A stretch of DNA of 44,943 nucleotides. Source: Pseudomonas spelaei (GTDB lineage Bacteria; Pseudomonadota; Gammaproteobacteria; Pseudomonadales; Pseudomonadaceae). The DNA is taken from assembly GCF_009724245.1 (NCBI RefSeq), contig NZ_WNNK01000034.1:1-44943 (forward strand), written 5' to 3'. A program made the position numbers and the translations under genes. The number at the start of each line of letters is the position of its first letter. Within the stretch, counting starts at the first letter, position 1. Below are positions 33,127 through 41,885 of the stretch, in pieces. The notes beneath the pieces are model-generated. The model ran no database searches and was not told the DNA's origin. It saw only the letters and a program-made list of their open reading frames with translations.

Positions 33127-34505
33127 GTATCGATTACCAGATTCAGGTGGTGTTGATCGACGACGATCCACACCTGCGTCAGGCCCTGTGCCAGACCCTG
33201 GACCTGGCCGGGCTGAAAGTCCTCCCCCTTGGCGAAGCCCAGGGCCTGACCGCACGCCTGTCCCGGGATTGGCCGGGGGTGGTGGTCAGCGATATCCGTA
33301 TGCCCGGCATGGACGGCCTGGAACTGCTGGCCGAACTGCATGGCCAGGACCCGGAGTTGCCGGTGCTGCTGATCACCGGCCACGGCGATGTGCCGTTGGC
33401 GGTGCAGGCGATGCGTGCCGGTGCCTACGACTTCCTGGAGAAACCCTTCGCCAGCGACGCCCTGCTCGACAGCGTGCGCCGTGCCCTGGCCTTGCGCCGC
33501 CTGGTGCTGGACAACCGCAGCCTGCGCCTGGCCCTGAGTGATCGCCAGCAACTGAGCACGCGTCTGGTGGGGCAATCCGCGCCGATGCTGCGCCTGCGTG
33601 AGCAGATTGGCGCCCTGGCGGCGACCAAGGCCGACGTGCTGATCCTCGGTGAAACCGGCGCCGGCAAAGAAGTGGTGGCTCGCGCCCTGCACGACTTGTC
33701 GAACCGACGCACAGGCCCGTTCGTGGCGATCAACGCTGGCGCCCTGGCGGAGTCGGTCGTGGAAAGCGAGTTGTTCGGCCACGAGCCAGGGGCCTTTACC
33801 GGCGCCCAGAAACGGCGGATCGGCAAGTTCGAGTTTGCCAACGGCGGTACCCTGTTCCTCGATGAAATCGAAAGCATGAGCCTGGATGTGCAGGTCAAAT
33901 TGCTGCGCCTGCTACAAGAGCGGGTGGTGGAGCGCCTGGGGGGCAATCAGTTGATCCCGCTGGACATCCGTATCATCGCCGCCACCAAGGAAGACCTGCG
34001 TCAGTCCGCCGACCAGGGACGCTTCCGGGCCGACTTGTACTACCGCCTGAACGTCGCGCCGCTGCGTATTCCGCCTCTGCGTGAACGGGGCGAAGATGCG
34101 TTGATGCTGTTCCAGCACTTCGCCGACGAGGCCAGTACTCGCCATGGCCTGCCGCTCCATGAGCTGCAACCGGGCCAGCGCGCGTTGCTGTTACGTCACA
34201 GTTGGCCGGGCAATGTGCGGGAACTGCAAAATGCCGCTGAGCGCTTTGCCCTGGGCCTGGAGTTGGCCCTGGACAATATGCCGGACGACCCAACAGCTGG
34301 CGTCCCGGCCTCCAGCGGCGGCTTGAGCGAGCAAGTCGAACACTTTGAAAAAAGCCTGATCGCTGCCGAGCTGGCCCGCCCCCACGGTTCCATGCGCAGC
34401 CTCGCTGAAGCCTTGGGCCTGCCACGCAAAACCCTGCACGACAAACTGCGCAAACACGGGCTGAACTTCGCCGACAGCGGCAGCAGCAACACGGACGACG
34501 AATGA
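33123..34505 (+). CDS. dctD: Sigma54-dependent C4-dicarboxylate response regulator
   Basis: 460 residues. Receiver domain with phospho-acceptor D57 in VSDIRMPGMDG; AAA+ domain with Walker A GETGAGKE (176-183), the sigma54-contacting GAFTGA loop (223-228) and Walker B GTLFLDE (242-248); C-terminal Fis-type helix-turn-helix (SLAEALGLPRKTLHDKLRKHG). Activates transport genes such as dctA or dctPQM with RpoN. No transporter is adjacent in this window, so its targets lie elsewhere. Starts inside the dctB stop, translationally coupled. Confidence 0.93.
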   Translation: MSIDYQIQVVLIDDDPHLRQALCQTLDLAGLKVLPLGEAQGLTARLSRDWPGVVVSDIRMPGMDGLELLAELHGQDPELPVLLITGHGDVPLAVQAMRAGAYDFLEKPFASDALLDSVRRALALRRLVLDNRSLRLALSDRQQLSTRLVGQSAPMLRLREQIGALAATKADVLILGETGAGKEVVARALHDLSNRRTGPFVAINAGALAESVVESELFGHEPGAFTGAQKRRIGKFEFANGGTLFLDEIESMSLDVQVKLLRLLQERVVERLGGNQLIPLDIRIIAATKEDLRQSADQGRFRADLYYRLNVAPLRIPPLRERGEDALMLFQHFADEASTRHGLPLHELQPGQRALLLRHSWPGNVRELQNAAERFALGLELALDNMPDDPTAGVPASSGGLSEQVEHFEKSLIAAELARPHGSMRSLAEALGLPRKTLHDKLRKHGLNFADSGSSNTDDE

Positions 34506-34538
34506 CGCCCGTCCCTTTCACCCTGCCAAGAGGCCACC

Positions 34539-34994
34539 ATGAGTCGCGATAGCCGTTACCTGGAATCGATTCTTCACCACGACATCCCCCTCACCCGGGA
34601 CATGGGCCTCAAGGTACTCGACTGGCAGGAGCGGCAACTGCGCCTGCACTTGCCGCTTCAGGCCAATATCAACCACAAAAGCACGATGTTCGGCGGCAGC
34701 CTCTACTGTGGCGCGGTGCTCGGAGGTTGGGGCTGGCTTCACTTGCAACTGCGTGAAGAAGGGATTGAAGACGGGCACATCGTGATTCAGGAAGGGCAGA
34801 TCAGTTATCCATTGCCGGTCACCCAGGATGCCACGGTGATTTGCCAGGCGCCGGAAGACAAGGTCTGGAAACGTTTTTTGGCGACGTATCGGCGGTATGG
34901 ACGGGCGCGGTTGACCCTGGAGACGTGGGTCGTGAATGACGGCAGTGAAGAACAGGCCGTAGCGTTTACCGGGCAGTATGTCTTGCACCGCTAA
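34539..34994 (+). CDS. YiiD C-terminal-type thioesterase
   Basis: 151 residues with a single hot-dog fold. NHKSTMFGGSLYCGAVLGGWGW is the core motif of the YiiD_C thioesterase family (Asn-His then FGGS), and the ending VAFTGQYVLHR fits. Probably acts on an acyl-CoA or acyl-carrier; substrate unknown. GAGG precedes the ATG at a proper distance. 33 bases after dctD, maybe co-transcribed, without evident functional link. Confidence 0.8.
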   Translation: MSRDSRYLESILHHDIPLTRDMGLKVLDWQERQLRLHLPLQANINHKSTMFGGSLYCGAVLGGWGWLHLQLREEGIEDGHIVIQEGQISYPLPVTQDATVICQAPEDKVWKRFLATYRRYGRARLTLETWVVNDGSEEQAVAFTGQYVLHR

Positions 34995-35013
34995 AAATAT
35001 GGGACTCGCTCGT

Positions 35014-35130
35014 TGTAGCCGCTGCCGAGGCACGAGGCTGCGATGGGCTTGGTGCGGCACTCCGACGTAGCGGCCCCAAGGGCGGTCCTACGGACACGCA
35101 TCGCAGCCTCGTGCCTCGGCAGCGGCTACA
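35014..35130. repeat. Long inverted repeat between convergent genes
   Basis: TGTAGCCGCTGCCGAGGCAC with the following twelve bases (35014-35045) is repeated in perfect inverted form at 35099-35130, 32 bp per arm. It probably acts as a terminator or RNA-stabiliser for both neighbours. The stop codon of cysQ lies inside the right arm. Confidence 0.9.
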
Positions 35131-35962
35131 ATCGGGCTAGGTTCAGCAGTCGCTCACGCCACGCCGCCTTGGCCGGCAGCGCCAGGAAAAACGGGTTCAA
35201 CAACGACTCCCGCGCTGGATAACTGAACGGTTCTCCATTCAACTCCAACACTTCGCCACCTGCGCCTTCCAGCACGCCCTGCGCCGCAGCAGTGTCCCAC
35301 TGCGACGTCGGTGCCAGACGCGGGTAGCAATCAGCGCTGCCTTCGGCCAACAGGCAAAACTTCAGCGAGCTGCCTATATTGGCCAGTTTCAACTCGCCCA
35401 ACCCTTCGCTCAACCCGGCCAGCAGGCGCTCTTGCTCGGGGCTGGAATGGCGACGGCTGGCGACCACGGTAAAGGCTTCTCCGGCAGCGGGTTTCTCACG
35501 CACCTGGATCTGCTTGGGCGCTTCATTCACATCTGAACGCCAGGCCCCAAGGCCCGCGCCACCAAAGTAGCAACGGCCACTGGTGGGCATCGACACCACG
35601 CCAAACACCACTCGGCCTTGCTCGATCAGCGCGACGTTGACCGTGAACTCCTCGCTGCCGGAGATGAATTCCTTGGTGCCATCCAGCGGGTCGACCAACC
35701 ACCAGCGCTGCCAGCCGGCACGCACGCTCTGGTCGATATCGGCATCCTCTTCCGAAAGCACGGGAATGCTCGGGTCCAATGCGGTCAGCCCCGCAAGGAT
35801 CAGATGGTGGGCCGCAAGGTCGGCGGCGGTGACCGGCGATTCATCCGACTTGGTCGTCACGGCCACATCGGCGCGCCAATACGGCAGGATGACTTCTCCG
35901 GCCTGGCGAGCCAACTCAATCACAGGGGCAATCAACGGGTGACCCAGGAACAGTTCACTCAT
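35126..35962 (-). CDS. cysQ: 3'(2'),5'-bisphosphate nucleotidase
   Basis: 278 residues. Removes the 3'-phosphate from PAP (and PAPS), the by-product of sulfate assimilation. The lithium-sensitive phosphatase motifs are clear: ILSEEDAD for the first metal ligands and WLVDPLDGTKEFISG (DPLDGT), followed by QWDTAAAQGVLEGAGG. Its ATG overlaps the nudE stop (ATGA), so the two are translationally coupled. Its own TAG stop is supplied by the inverted repeat downstream. Confidence 0.93.
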   Translation of the reverse strand: MSELFLGHPLIAPVIELARQAGEVILPYWRADVAVTTKSDESPVTAADLAAHHLILAGLTALDPSIPVLSEEDADIDQSVRAGWQRWWLVDPLDGTKEFISGSEEFTVNVALIEQGRVVFGVVSMPTSGRCYFGGAGLGAWRSDVNEAPKQIQVREKPAAGEAFTVVASRRHSSPEQERLLAGLSEGLGELKLANIGSSLKFCLLAEGSADCYPRLAPTSQWDTAAAQGVLEGAGGEVLELNGEPFSYPARESLLNPFFLALPAKAAWRERLLNLARL

Positions 35963-36525
35963 GGCTGAAACGCTCCACGCTGGGTCAACAAGTCCCGCAC
36001 CAGATACAGCGCCGCCAACGCACGCCCCTCACTGAACTGCTCGTTTTGCGCCAACTGCGACAGCTCTCGCAGGTTGACCCGATCGACTCGCATCGGCTCG
36101 GGCTCGTCGCCTTCCAGGCGCTCCTCATAGAGGTCCGTGGCCAGCACCACCTGGATTTTCTGACTCATGTAGCCAGGGGACAGTGACAGCTCGGTCAGGT
36201 GCTCCAACTGACGCGCACCATAACCGGCCTCTTCCTTGAGCTCACGGTCCGCCGCCGCCAGCACATCCTCGCCAGGCTCGATCAAGCCCTTGGGCAAAGA
36301 CAGTTCATACGCATCGGTACCACCGCAATATTCTTCAATCAATAGCGCGTGATCCGCGTCGATCATCGCCACGATCATCACCGCACCGTAACCTGCACCT
36401 CTGCCGACCAGGCGCTCGTAGGTCCGCTCCACGCCGTTGGAAAAGCGCAATTGCACTTCCTCCACGCGGAACAAACGACTACTGGCGACTATTTCTCGGG
36501 CGAGGACGGTGGGTTTCTGGCGCAT
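35959..36525 (-). CDS. nudE: ADP compounds hydrolase NudE
   Basis: 188 residues. Nudix hydrolase of NADH, ADP-ribose and diadenosine phosphates. The Nudix box runs GLIEPGEDVLAAADRELKEE (G-x5-E-x7-RE-x2-EE) at about residue 100, and the following SLSPGYMSQKIQVVLATDLY is NudE-like. AAGGAG precedes ATG. A promoter is readable on the minus strand: TATAGT (36557-36552) with CAGACA (36579-36574) at 16 bases. Both this gene and cysQ clear nucleotide by-products; yrfG is divergent. Confidence 0.92.
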   Translation of the reverse strand: MRQKPTVLAREIVASSRLFRVEEVQLRFSNGVERTYERLVGRGAGYGAVMIVAMIDADHALLIEEYCGGTDAYELSLPKGLIEPGEDVLAAADRELKEEAGYGARQLEHLTELSLSPGYMSQKIQVVLATDLYEERLEGDEPEPMRVDRVNLRELSQLAQNEQFSEGRALAALYLVRDLLTQRGAFQP

Positions 36526-36612
36526 AAGCGGCTCCTTGGCGTGATCGGGTTACTATACCGTGGCTTTTCCGATTGTCTGTGTCGGATATATTTTCTTATA
36601 TGGGAGTTATCC

Positions 36613-37275
36613 ATGCCTTCACTGCCCTGGCATGCCATCGACACCGTCCTGCTGGACATGGATGGCACCTTGCTCGACCTGCATTTCGACAACCATTTCT
36701 GGATGGAACACCTGCCCCAGCGCTACGCCGAACTGCATGGCGTGAGCCGGCCCATGGCCGAGATGGAATTGCAGCCGTTGTTCGAGCGTAACGCCGGTCA
36801 GTTGCAATGGTATTGCCTGGACTTCTGGAGCACCGAACTGAAGATTCCGGTACGTGAGCTCAAGCTGGAGACGGCTCACCTGATCGCCCTGCGCCCGGAT
36901 GCCGATACCTTTCTGGCCGCGATCAAACAGGCCGGCAAGCGCGTGATCCTGATCACCAACGCCCACCGCGATTCGTTGTCGCTGAAGCTGGAACGTATCG
37001 AATTGGCCCCTTACTTCGAACGGCTGATCAGTTCTCACGACTATGGTTTTGCCAAGGAGAACCCGCAGTTCTGGGATGCGCTGCAAGCGGATATCGATTT
37101 CGACCCAACCCGCAGCCTGTTTATCGACGATACCTTGCCCATCCTGCGCAGCGCTCGGGATTTTGGCGTGGGGCATTTACTGGCGGTAAAAGAGCCGGAC
37201 AGCCGGAAGGGGCCGAAGGATACGGCGGAGTTTTCAGCGGTGGAGGATTACAGAGAATTGATCGTGGGACTGTAG
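36613..37275 (+). CDS. yrfG: GMP/IMP nucleotidase YrfG, HAD family
   Basis: 220 residues starting MPSLPWHAIDTVLLDMDGTLL, with GGGAG before the ATG. HAD motifs: nucleophile D15 and D17 in LLDMDGTLLD, the ILITNAH threonine motif, lysine in GFAKENPQFW, and SLFIDDTLP for metal binding. E. coli YrfG dephosphorylates IMP and GMP. The divergent nudE-cysQ pair is its usual neighbour in pseudomonads. The TAG stop (37273-37275) lies within a hairpin repeat. Confidence 0.9.
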   Translation: MPSLPWHAIDTVLLDMDGTLLDLHFDNHFWMEHLPQRYAELHGVSRPMAEMELQPLFERNAGQLQWYCLDFWSTELKIPVRELKLETAHLIALRPDADTFLAAIKQAGKRVILITNAHRDSLSLKLERIELAPYFERLISSHDYGFAKENPQFWDALQADIDFDPTRSLFIDDTLPILRSARDFGVGHLLAVKEPDSRKGPKDTAEFSAVEDYRELIVGL

Positions 37276-37298
37276 GAGCGAGAAACCTCGCTCCTACA
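37271..37298. terminator. Hairpin repeat serving as terminator
   Basis: TGTAGGAGCGAG-AAAC-CTCGCTCCTACA, a perfect 12-bp stem between the convergent yrfG and LysM genes, resembling a common pseudomonad intergenic repeat. Confidence 0.75.
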
Positions 37299-37310
37299 AC
37301 AAGCTGACGC

Positions 37311-37751
37311 TTACTCAGGAATACGCAGTGTCTGCCCTGGGTAGATTTTGTTCACATCCTTGAGCATCGGCTTGTTGGCCTCAAAGATTTTGTTGTACTG
37401 GTTGGCATTGCCATAGACCGCCAGGGAGATGGCGCTCAGGGTGTCACCGCTTTTCACAACCACGAAGCGAGCGGCGGCTGTCGCGGTACCGGTAACCTTA
37501 ATCTGGTCATCCACGCTGGCAACGCCAGCGATATTACCTGCGGCCAGGAGGATTTTTTCTTTCTCTTCCTGAGTGGCAACTTCACCAGTGATAGTGACCT
37601 TATCGCCATCAACGGTAGCGGTCACATTCGGGTTACCCAACCCAACAGCCTCAATGTGCTTCTTCAGTTCATCACTTGCGTTCGCATTACCCGGCGTCAA
37701 CAGATCAATCAGCTTTTCGCCTGCTTCTTTAACAAAGCTAAAAATACTCAT
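37311..37751 (-). CDS. lysM: BON and LysM domain protein (Kbp/YgaU type)
   Basis: 146 residues. After MSIFSFVKEAGEKLIDLL, a BON domain (NVTATVDGDKVTITGEVATQ ... IAGVASVDDQI, residues 40-87) and a C-terminal LysM domain (FVVVKSGDTLSAISLAVYGN ... IYPGQTLRIPE) follow. This matches E. coli Kbp (YgaU) in length and order, which binds potassium and is made under osmotic stress. No signal peptide. AAGGAG lies eight bases before ATG. Confidence 0.9.
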   Translation of the reverse strand: MSIFSFVKEAGEKLIDLLTPGNANASDELKKHIEAVGLGNPNVTATVDGDKVTITGEVATQEEKEKILLAAGNIAGVASVDDQIKVTGTATAAARFVVVKSGDTLSAISLAVYGNANQYNKIFEANKPMLKDVNKIYPGQTLRIPE

Positions 37752-37959
37752 GGTGCGCTCTCCTTGGGATTTGATTTCCAGATGCCCAAGACTAGACCAG
37801 TCCTACAGATCTTGGTTCCAGTTCGGTAAATAACCTTGAGAGGCCAGCTGCCGCAGGCGTGATCGACGCCATCTATCAATAGATCAGTACAGCCGATTAG
37901 ACGCGACCCTTTGTCGCGCCTAGTCTTAGAGCTGAATACTCCGCCGGTGGTAATGCCCC

Positions 37960-38799
37960 ATGAACGCCAAGCGCCCAGCCTGCGCGGCGCCCGCCCTCGA
38001 AACGCCCGCGCCCGTCGCCAGTCACAGCTACCAGTTTTGCAATCTTGAACACACGGAATTCGCCAGCACGGCGTTGGCCGAAGAAGTGGCGTTGGCGATT
38101 GCCTATAACGACATCAGCCAGGCAGTGATGCTGGTGACGCCAACCGACCTTGAAGACTTCATTGTCGGTTTCAGTATCGGTAGCGGCATTATCACCGACG
38201 TTAGCGACATCTATGACCTGAAACTCAGCGGAGCGGGTTCGACCCAGTACGCTCAGGTAGAAATCTCCAGCCGCGCCTTCTGGAACCTCAAACAGCAACG
38301 CCGGCAACTGGCCGGTACCAGTGGCTGTGGCTTGTGTGGCGTGGAAGCGGTGGAACAGGCATTGCCCGACCTCAAGATTCTGCCAGGCGCCCCTTTGCCT
38401 CCAGCCGAATGGCTCGATGGCCTGCGCCAACGTATCAGCGCCTTCCAGCCATTGGGCCAATACAGCGGTGCGGTCCATGCGGCGGTGTTCATGAATGGCC
38501 AGGGCGAGTTGCTGCTGGGCCGTGAAGACATCGGCCGGCACAACGCCCTCGACAAGCTGATCGGCGCGCTGATCCGCCAGCAGATTCCGACCGATGGCGG
38601 CCTGGCGATTGTCACCAGTCGTTGCAGCCTCGAACTGATCCAGAAAGTCCTGCGCGCCGGTATCCAGACCCTGGTCAGCCTGTCGTCCCCCACCGGCCTG
38701 GCCTTGCAATGGGCCCGCCGGCACAACCTCAATCTCATCCACCTGCCGCAGAAAAGTGCGCCGCGGGTCTACAGCCCTGCGATGGAGAATCAAGCGTGA
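37960..38799 (+). CDS. fdhD: Formate dehydrogenase accessory sulfurtransferase
   Basis: 279 residues. FdhD passes sulfur to the molybdenum cofactor of formate dehydrogenases. The cysteine pair C123 and C126 in TSGCGLCGVEA and the GREDIGRHNALDKLIG and TSRCSLELIQK blocks are typical. Its TGA overlaps the GTG of the oxidoreductase gene, the enzyme it very likely matures. Ribosome site GGTGG is modest. Confidence 0.93.
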   Translation: MNAKRPACAAPALETPAPVASHSYQFCNLEHTEFASTALAEEVALAIAYNDISQAVMLVTPTDLEDFIVGFSIGSGIITDVSDIYDLKLSGAGSTQYAQVEISSRAFWNLKQQRRQLAGTSGCGLCGVEAVEQALPDLKILPGAPLPPAEWLDGLRQRISAFQPLGQYSGAVHAAVFMNGQGELLLGREDIGRHNALDKLIGALIRQQIPTDGGLAIVTSRCSLELIQKVLRAGIQTLVSLSSPTGLALQWARRHNLNLIHLPQKSAPRVYSPAMENQA

Positions 38800-41144
38800 G
38801 TACTCATCACCAAGCCGACGATAAACCGACACCGCGCTACAAGCCCTACAAAGGGCCCGCCGGTGGCTGGGGCGCGCTGATCAGCGTGGCGCAAGCCTGG
38901 CTGACCAGTGACAACGCGCTGAAAAACATCCGCATGATGCTCAAGACCAACCAGAACGGCGGTTTTGACTGCCCGGGCTGCGCCTGGGGCGACTCGCCGG
39001 AAAGCGGCATGGTCAAGTTCTGCGAAAACGGCGCCAAGGCGGTCAACTGGGAAGCCACCAAGCGCCGGGTGGACGCTGCGTTCTTCGCCAAGCACAGCGT
39101 CAGCTCGCTGCTGGAACAGAGCGATTACTGGCTGGAGTATCAGGGCCGCCTGACCGAGCCCATGAGCTACGACGCCGAAACCGACCGTTACAAACCCATC
39201 AGTTGGGAGTCGGCCTTCGACCTGATCGGCAAGCACCTCAATACACTGCCGAACCCGGACATGGCCGAGTTCTATACTTCGGGCCGGGCCAGCAACGAAG
39301 CGGCGTACCTGTACCAGCTGTTCGTGCGCGCCTATGGCACCAACAACTTCCCGGATTGTTCAAACATGTGTCACGAGGCCAGCGGCGTGGCCCTGGCGCA
39401 AAGCGTGGGCGTCGGCAAAGGCACCGTGACCTTCGACGACTTCGAACACGCCGACGCGATTTTCGTCCTTGGCCAGAACCCTGGTACCAACCATCCACGG
39501 ATGTTGGAGCCCCTGCGTGAAGCGGTGAAACGCGGCGCCCAAGTGGTGTGCATCAACCCGCTGAAGGAACGCGGCCTGGAACGTTTCCAGCACCCGCAAC
39601 ACCCGCTGGAAATGCTGACCAACGGTGACAAACCGACCAATACTGCGTATTTCCGCCCTGCATTGGGTGGCGACATGGCCATCCTGCGAGGCATGGCCAA
39701 GTTCCTGCTGCTGTGGGAACGCCAGGCCCAGGCGGAAGGCAAGGAGGCCGTGTTCGACCACAACTTCCTTAATGAACACACCGCCAACGTCCTTGATTAC
39801 CTGGGCCGCATCGATGACACCACCTGGGATGAGATCGTTGAGCAATCCGGCCTGACCCTGGTAGAGATCGAACAAGCGGCGCGCATGTACGCCAAAGGCA
39901 AGAACGTGATCATGTGCTGGGCCATGGGCATCACCCAGCACCGCCACTCGGTGCCGACCATCCAGGAAATCGCCAACCTGATGATGTTGCGCGGCAACAT
40001 CGGCCGGCCGGGCGCCGGCCTGTGCCCGGTGCGCGGCCACAGCAACGTGCAGGGCGATCGCACCATGGGCATCAACGAACGGCCACCGGTGGCATTCCTC
40101 GATGCCCTAGAGCGTCGCTTCCAGTTCAAAGTGCCTCGCGAAAACGGCCACAACGTGGTGGAAGCGATTCACGCCATGCTGGAAGGCCGCTCCAAAGTGT
40201 TTATCGGACTGGGCGGCAACTTCGCTCAAGCCACACCTGACAGCCCGCGCACTTTCGAAGCGTTGAGCAATTGCGACCTGACCGTACAAATCAGTACCAA
40301 GCTCAACCGCAGCCACCTGGCTCACGGTAAAGCAGCGCTGATCCTGCCGTGCCTGGGCCGTACCGACATCGACCTGCAAACCGAAGGCGCGCAAGCAGTG
40401 ACGGTGGAGGACTCCTTCAGCATGGTCCACGCGTCCAATGGCCAATTGCAGCCACTGTCGAAACAGATGAAATCCGAGCCTGCAATCCTCGCCGGTATTG
40501 CCGCCGCCACACTGGGCAGCAAGCCGGTGGACTGGAACTGGCTGGTAGCCGATTACGACCGCATCCGCGACCTGATCGCCGACACCATTCCAGGCTTCAA
40601 GGACTTCAACGAGCGGGTGAAAAATCCAGGGGGGTTCTACCTCGGCAACGCTGCCGGTGCCCGTCGCTGGAACACACCATCAGGTCGCGCCAACTTCCGC
40701 GCCAATGCCTTGCCCAAGGACCTGGTACACGAGCGCACCCGCGCTACCGGGCAGTTGCCGGACCTGATCATGCAGTCGATGCGCTCCCACGATCAGTACA
40801 ACACCACCATCTATGGCCTGGACGATCGTTATCGTGGGGTCAAGGGCCAGCGGGATGTGCTGTTCGTCAACGAAGCCGACATTATTCGCCTGGGCTTCAA
40901 GCCGGGGCAGAAGGCTGACATCGTGTCGATCTGGGATGACGGCCGTGAGCGTCGCGTGAAGGGCTTTACGTTGCTGGCGTTTGATATTCCGGCCGGGCAA
41001 GCGGCGGCTTACTACCCGGAAGTGAACCCGCTGGTGCCGCTGGAAAGCACCGGGGATGGCAGCCATACGCCAACGTCGAAATTCGTGGCGATTCGTTTGG
41101 AAGCGGCCAGTGACAGCGGATTGATCATGGCCAGATCCGCATAA
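38796..41144 (+). CDS. FdhF/YdeP-type molybdopterin oxidoreductase
   Basis: 782 residues from a GTG that overlaps the fdhD stop (GTGA). The N-terminus has C59-x2-C62 and C76 (GFDCPGCAWGD, KFCENG) for an iron-sulfur cluster, then FdhF-like domains: FYTSGRASNEAAYLYQLF, FVLGQNPGTNHPRML, and the C-terminal molybdopterin dinucleotide-binding region. NNFPDCSNMCHEASGVAL aligns with the region around selenocysteine-140 of E. coli FdhF as I recall it, so a cysteine replaces Sec. The substrate of YdeP proteins is not settled; formate is likely but unproven. No electron-transfer subunit is encoded nearby. Confidence 0.9.
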   Translation: MSTHHQADDKPTPRYKPYKGPAGGWGALISVAQAWLTSDNALKNIRMMLKTNQNGGFDCPGCAWGDSPESGMVKFCENGAKAVNWEATKRRVDAAFFAKHSVSSLLEQSDYWLEYQGRLTEPMSYDAETDRYKPISWESAFDLIGKHLNTLPNPDMAEFYTSGRASNEAAYLYQLFVRAYGTNNFPDCSNMCHEASGVALAQSVGVGKGTVTFDDFEHADAIFVLGQNPGTNHPRMLEPLREAVKRGAQVVCINPLKERGLERFQHPQHPLEMLTNGDKPTNTAYFRPALGGDMAILRGMAKFLLLWERQAQAEGKEAVFDHNFLNEHTANVLDYLGRIDDTTWDEIVEQSGLTLVEIEQAARMYAKGKNVIMCWAMGITQHRHSVPTIQEIANLMMLRGNIGRPGAGLCPVRGHSNVQGDRTMGINERPPVAFLDALERRFQFKVPRENGHNVVEAIHAMLEGRSKVFIGLGGNFAQATPDSPRTFEALSNCDLTVQISTKLNRSHLAHGKAALILPCLGRTDIDLQTEGAQAVTVEDSFSMVHASNGQLQPLSKQMKSEPAILAGIAAATLGSKPVDWNWLVADYDRIRDLIADTIPGFKDFNERVKNPGGFYLGNAAGARRWNTPSGRANFRANALPKDLVHERTRATGQLPDLIMQSMRSHDQYNTTIYGLDDRYRGVKGQRDVLFVNEADIIRLGFKPGQKADIVSIWDDGRERRVKGFTLLAFDIPAGQAAAYYPEVNPLVPLESTGDGSHTPTSKFVAIRLEAASDSGLIMARSA

Positions 41145-41181
41145 GGCAATGCCACGCGAGGCCGGATTTCAGGCAAAAAAA

Positions 41182-41205
41182 GGCCGCTTTTACATAAAAG
41201 CGGCC
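41182..41205. terminator. Terminator hairpin after the oxidoreductase
   Basis: GGCCGCTTTTA-CA-TAAAAGCGGCC, 11-bp stem. The A7 run precedes it and no T-run follows on plus, so it looks strongest in the minus direction, though the gene ending here is on plus. Confidence 0.6.
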
Positions 41206-41363
41206 GTTCCGAAGTAACTAAAGACTCGCAAAATCAACTTAAGTTCCCGATACAAAACAGTAACTTAGAGAATTGTATACAACCCGTGTCATTGGTCGGA
41301 TTTCCATTGTCACAATCCCGATACAGCCTCAGGATCGCGCCGTCATCCTCTTGAGGTTCCCCT

Positions 41364-41840
41364 ATGAAGTTCTCCTCGATTCTCTTGTTGTCCCTTGGCC
41401 TGGTCAGTGGCGCAGCCATGGCCGGTGGCACCGCCGAAGCCGGTGTGGGCGGCGCATTGGGCGGGGTTCTAGGTTCGGTCGTTGGTCAACAGTTGGGCGG
41501 CAACACCGGTTCGACAATCGGCGCAGCCCTCGGCGGCGCGGGCGGTAGTGCCGTCGGCGCGAACAAACACAGCCGCGGCGAAGCGGCTATTGGCGGTGCG
41601 CTGGGCGCAGCGGGCGGCAACGTGGTGGGCCGCAGTGTCGGCGGCAGCACCGGCAGCCTGATCGGCGCAGCAGCCGGCGGTGGCGCCGGTGGCGCGCTGG
41701 GCAACTACATGGGCAACCAGAGCAATGACGACGATCGCCGTTATCGTGGACGCGATAACCGCCGTTATGACCGTGATGATCATCGTGGTCGGGGCCATGC
41801 CTATGGCCATCGCAAACATCGTCATCATTACGACGATTGA
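41364..41840 (+). CDS. Glycine-zipper exported protein
   Basis: 158 residues. Signal peptide (FSSILLLSLGLVSGAAMA), then about 90 residues made of repeated glycine-zipper helices (GGALGGVLGSVVGQQLGG, GAALGGAGGSAVGA, GGALGAAGGNVVG, GAAAGGGAGGALG) that would insert in or pack on a membrane, and a charged Arg/Asp/His-rich tail ending RKHRHHYDD. The repeats probably grew by internal duplication. Function unknown; related proteins are called surface antigens or osmotically induced. TTGAGGTT precedes the ATG. Confidence 0.85.
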   Translation: MKFSSILLLSLGLVSGAAMAGGTAEAGVGGALGGVLGSVVGQQLGGNTGSTIGAALGGAGGSAVGANKHSRGEAAIGGALGAAGGNVVGRSVGGSTGSLIGAAAGGGAGGALGNYMGNQSNDDDRRYRGRDNRRYDRDDHRGRGHAYGHRKHRHHYDD

Positions 41841-41849
41841 TCCGTTGAA

Positions 41850-41876
41850 GGCGCTGCCGCAGTCTGCGGCAGCGCC
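41850..41876. terminator. Hairpin between convergent genes
   Basis: GGCGCTGCCGCA-GTC-TGCGGCAGCGCC, 12-bp G/C-rich stem between the glycine-zipper and thioesterase genes; only a short T-poor tail on either side. Confidence 0.65.
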
Positions 41877-41885
41877 TCAATCAAG

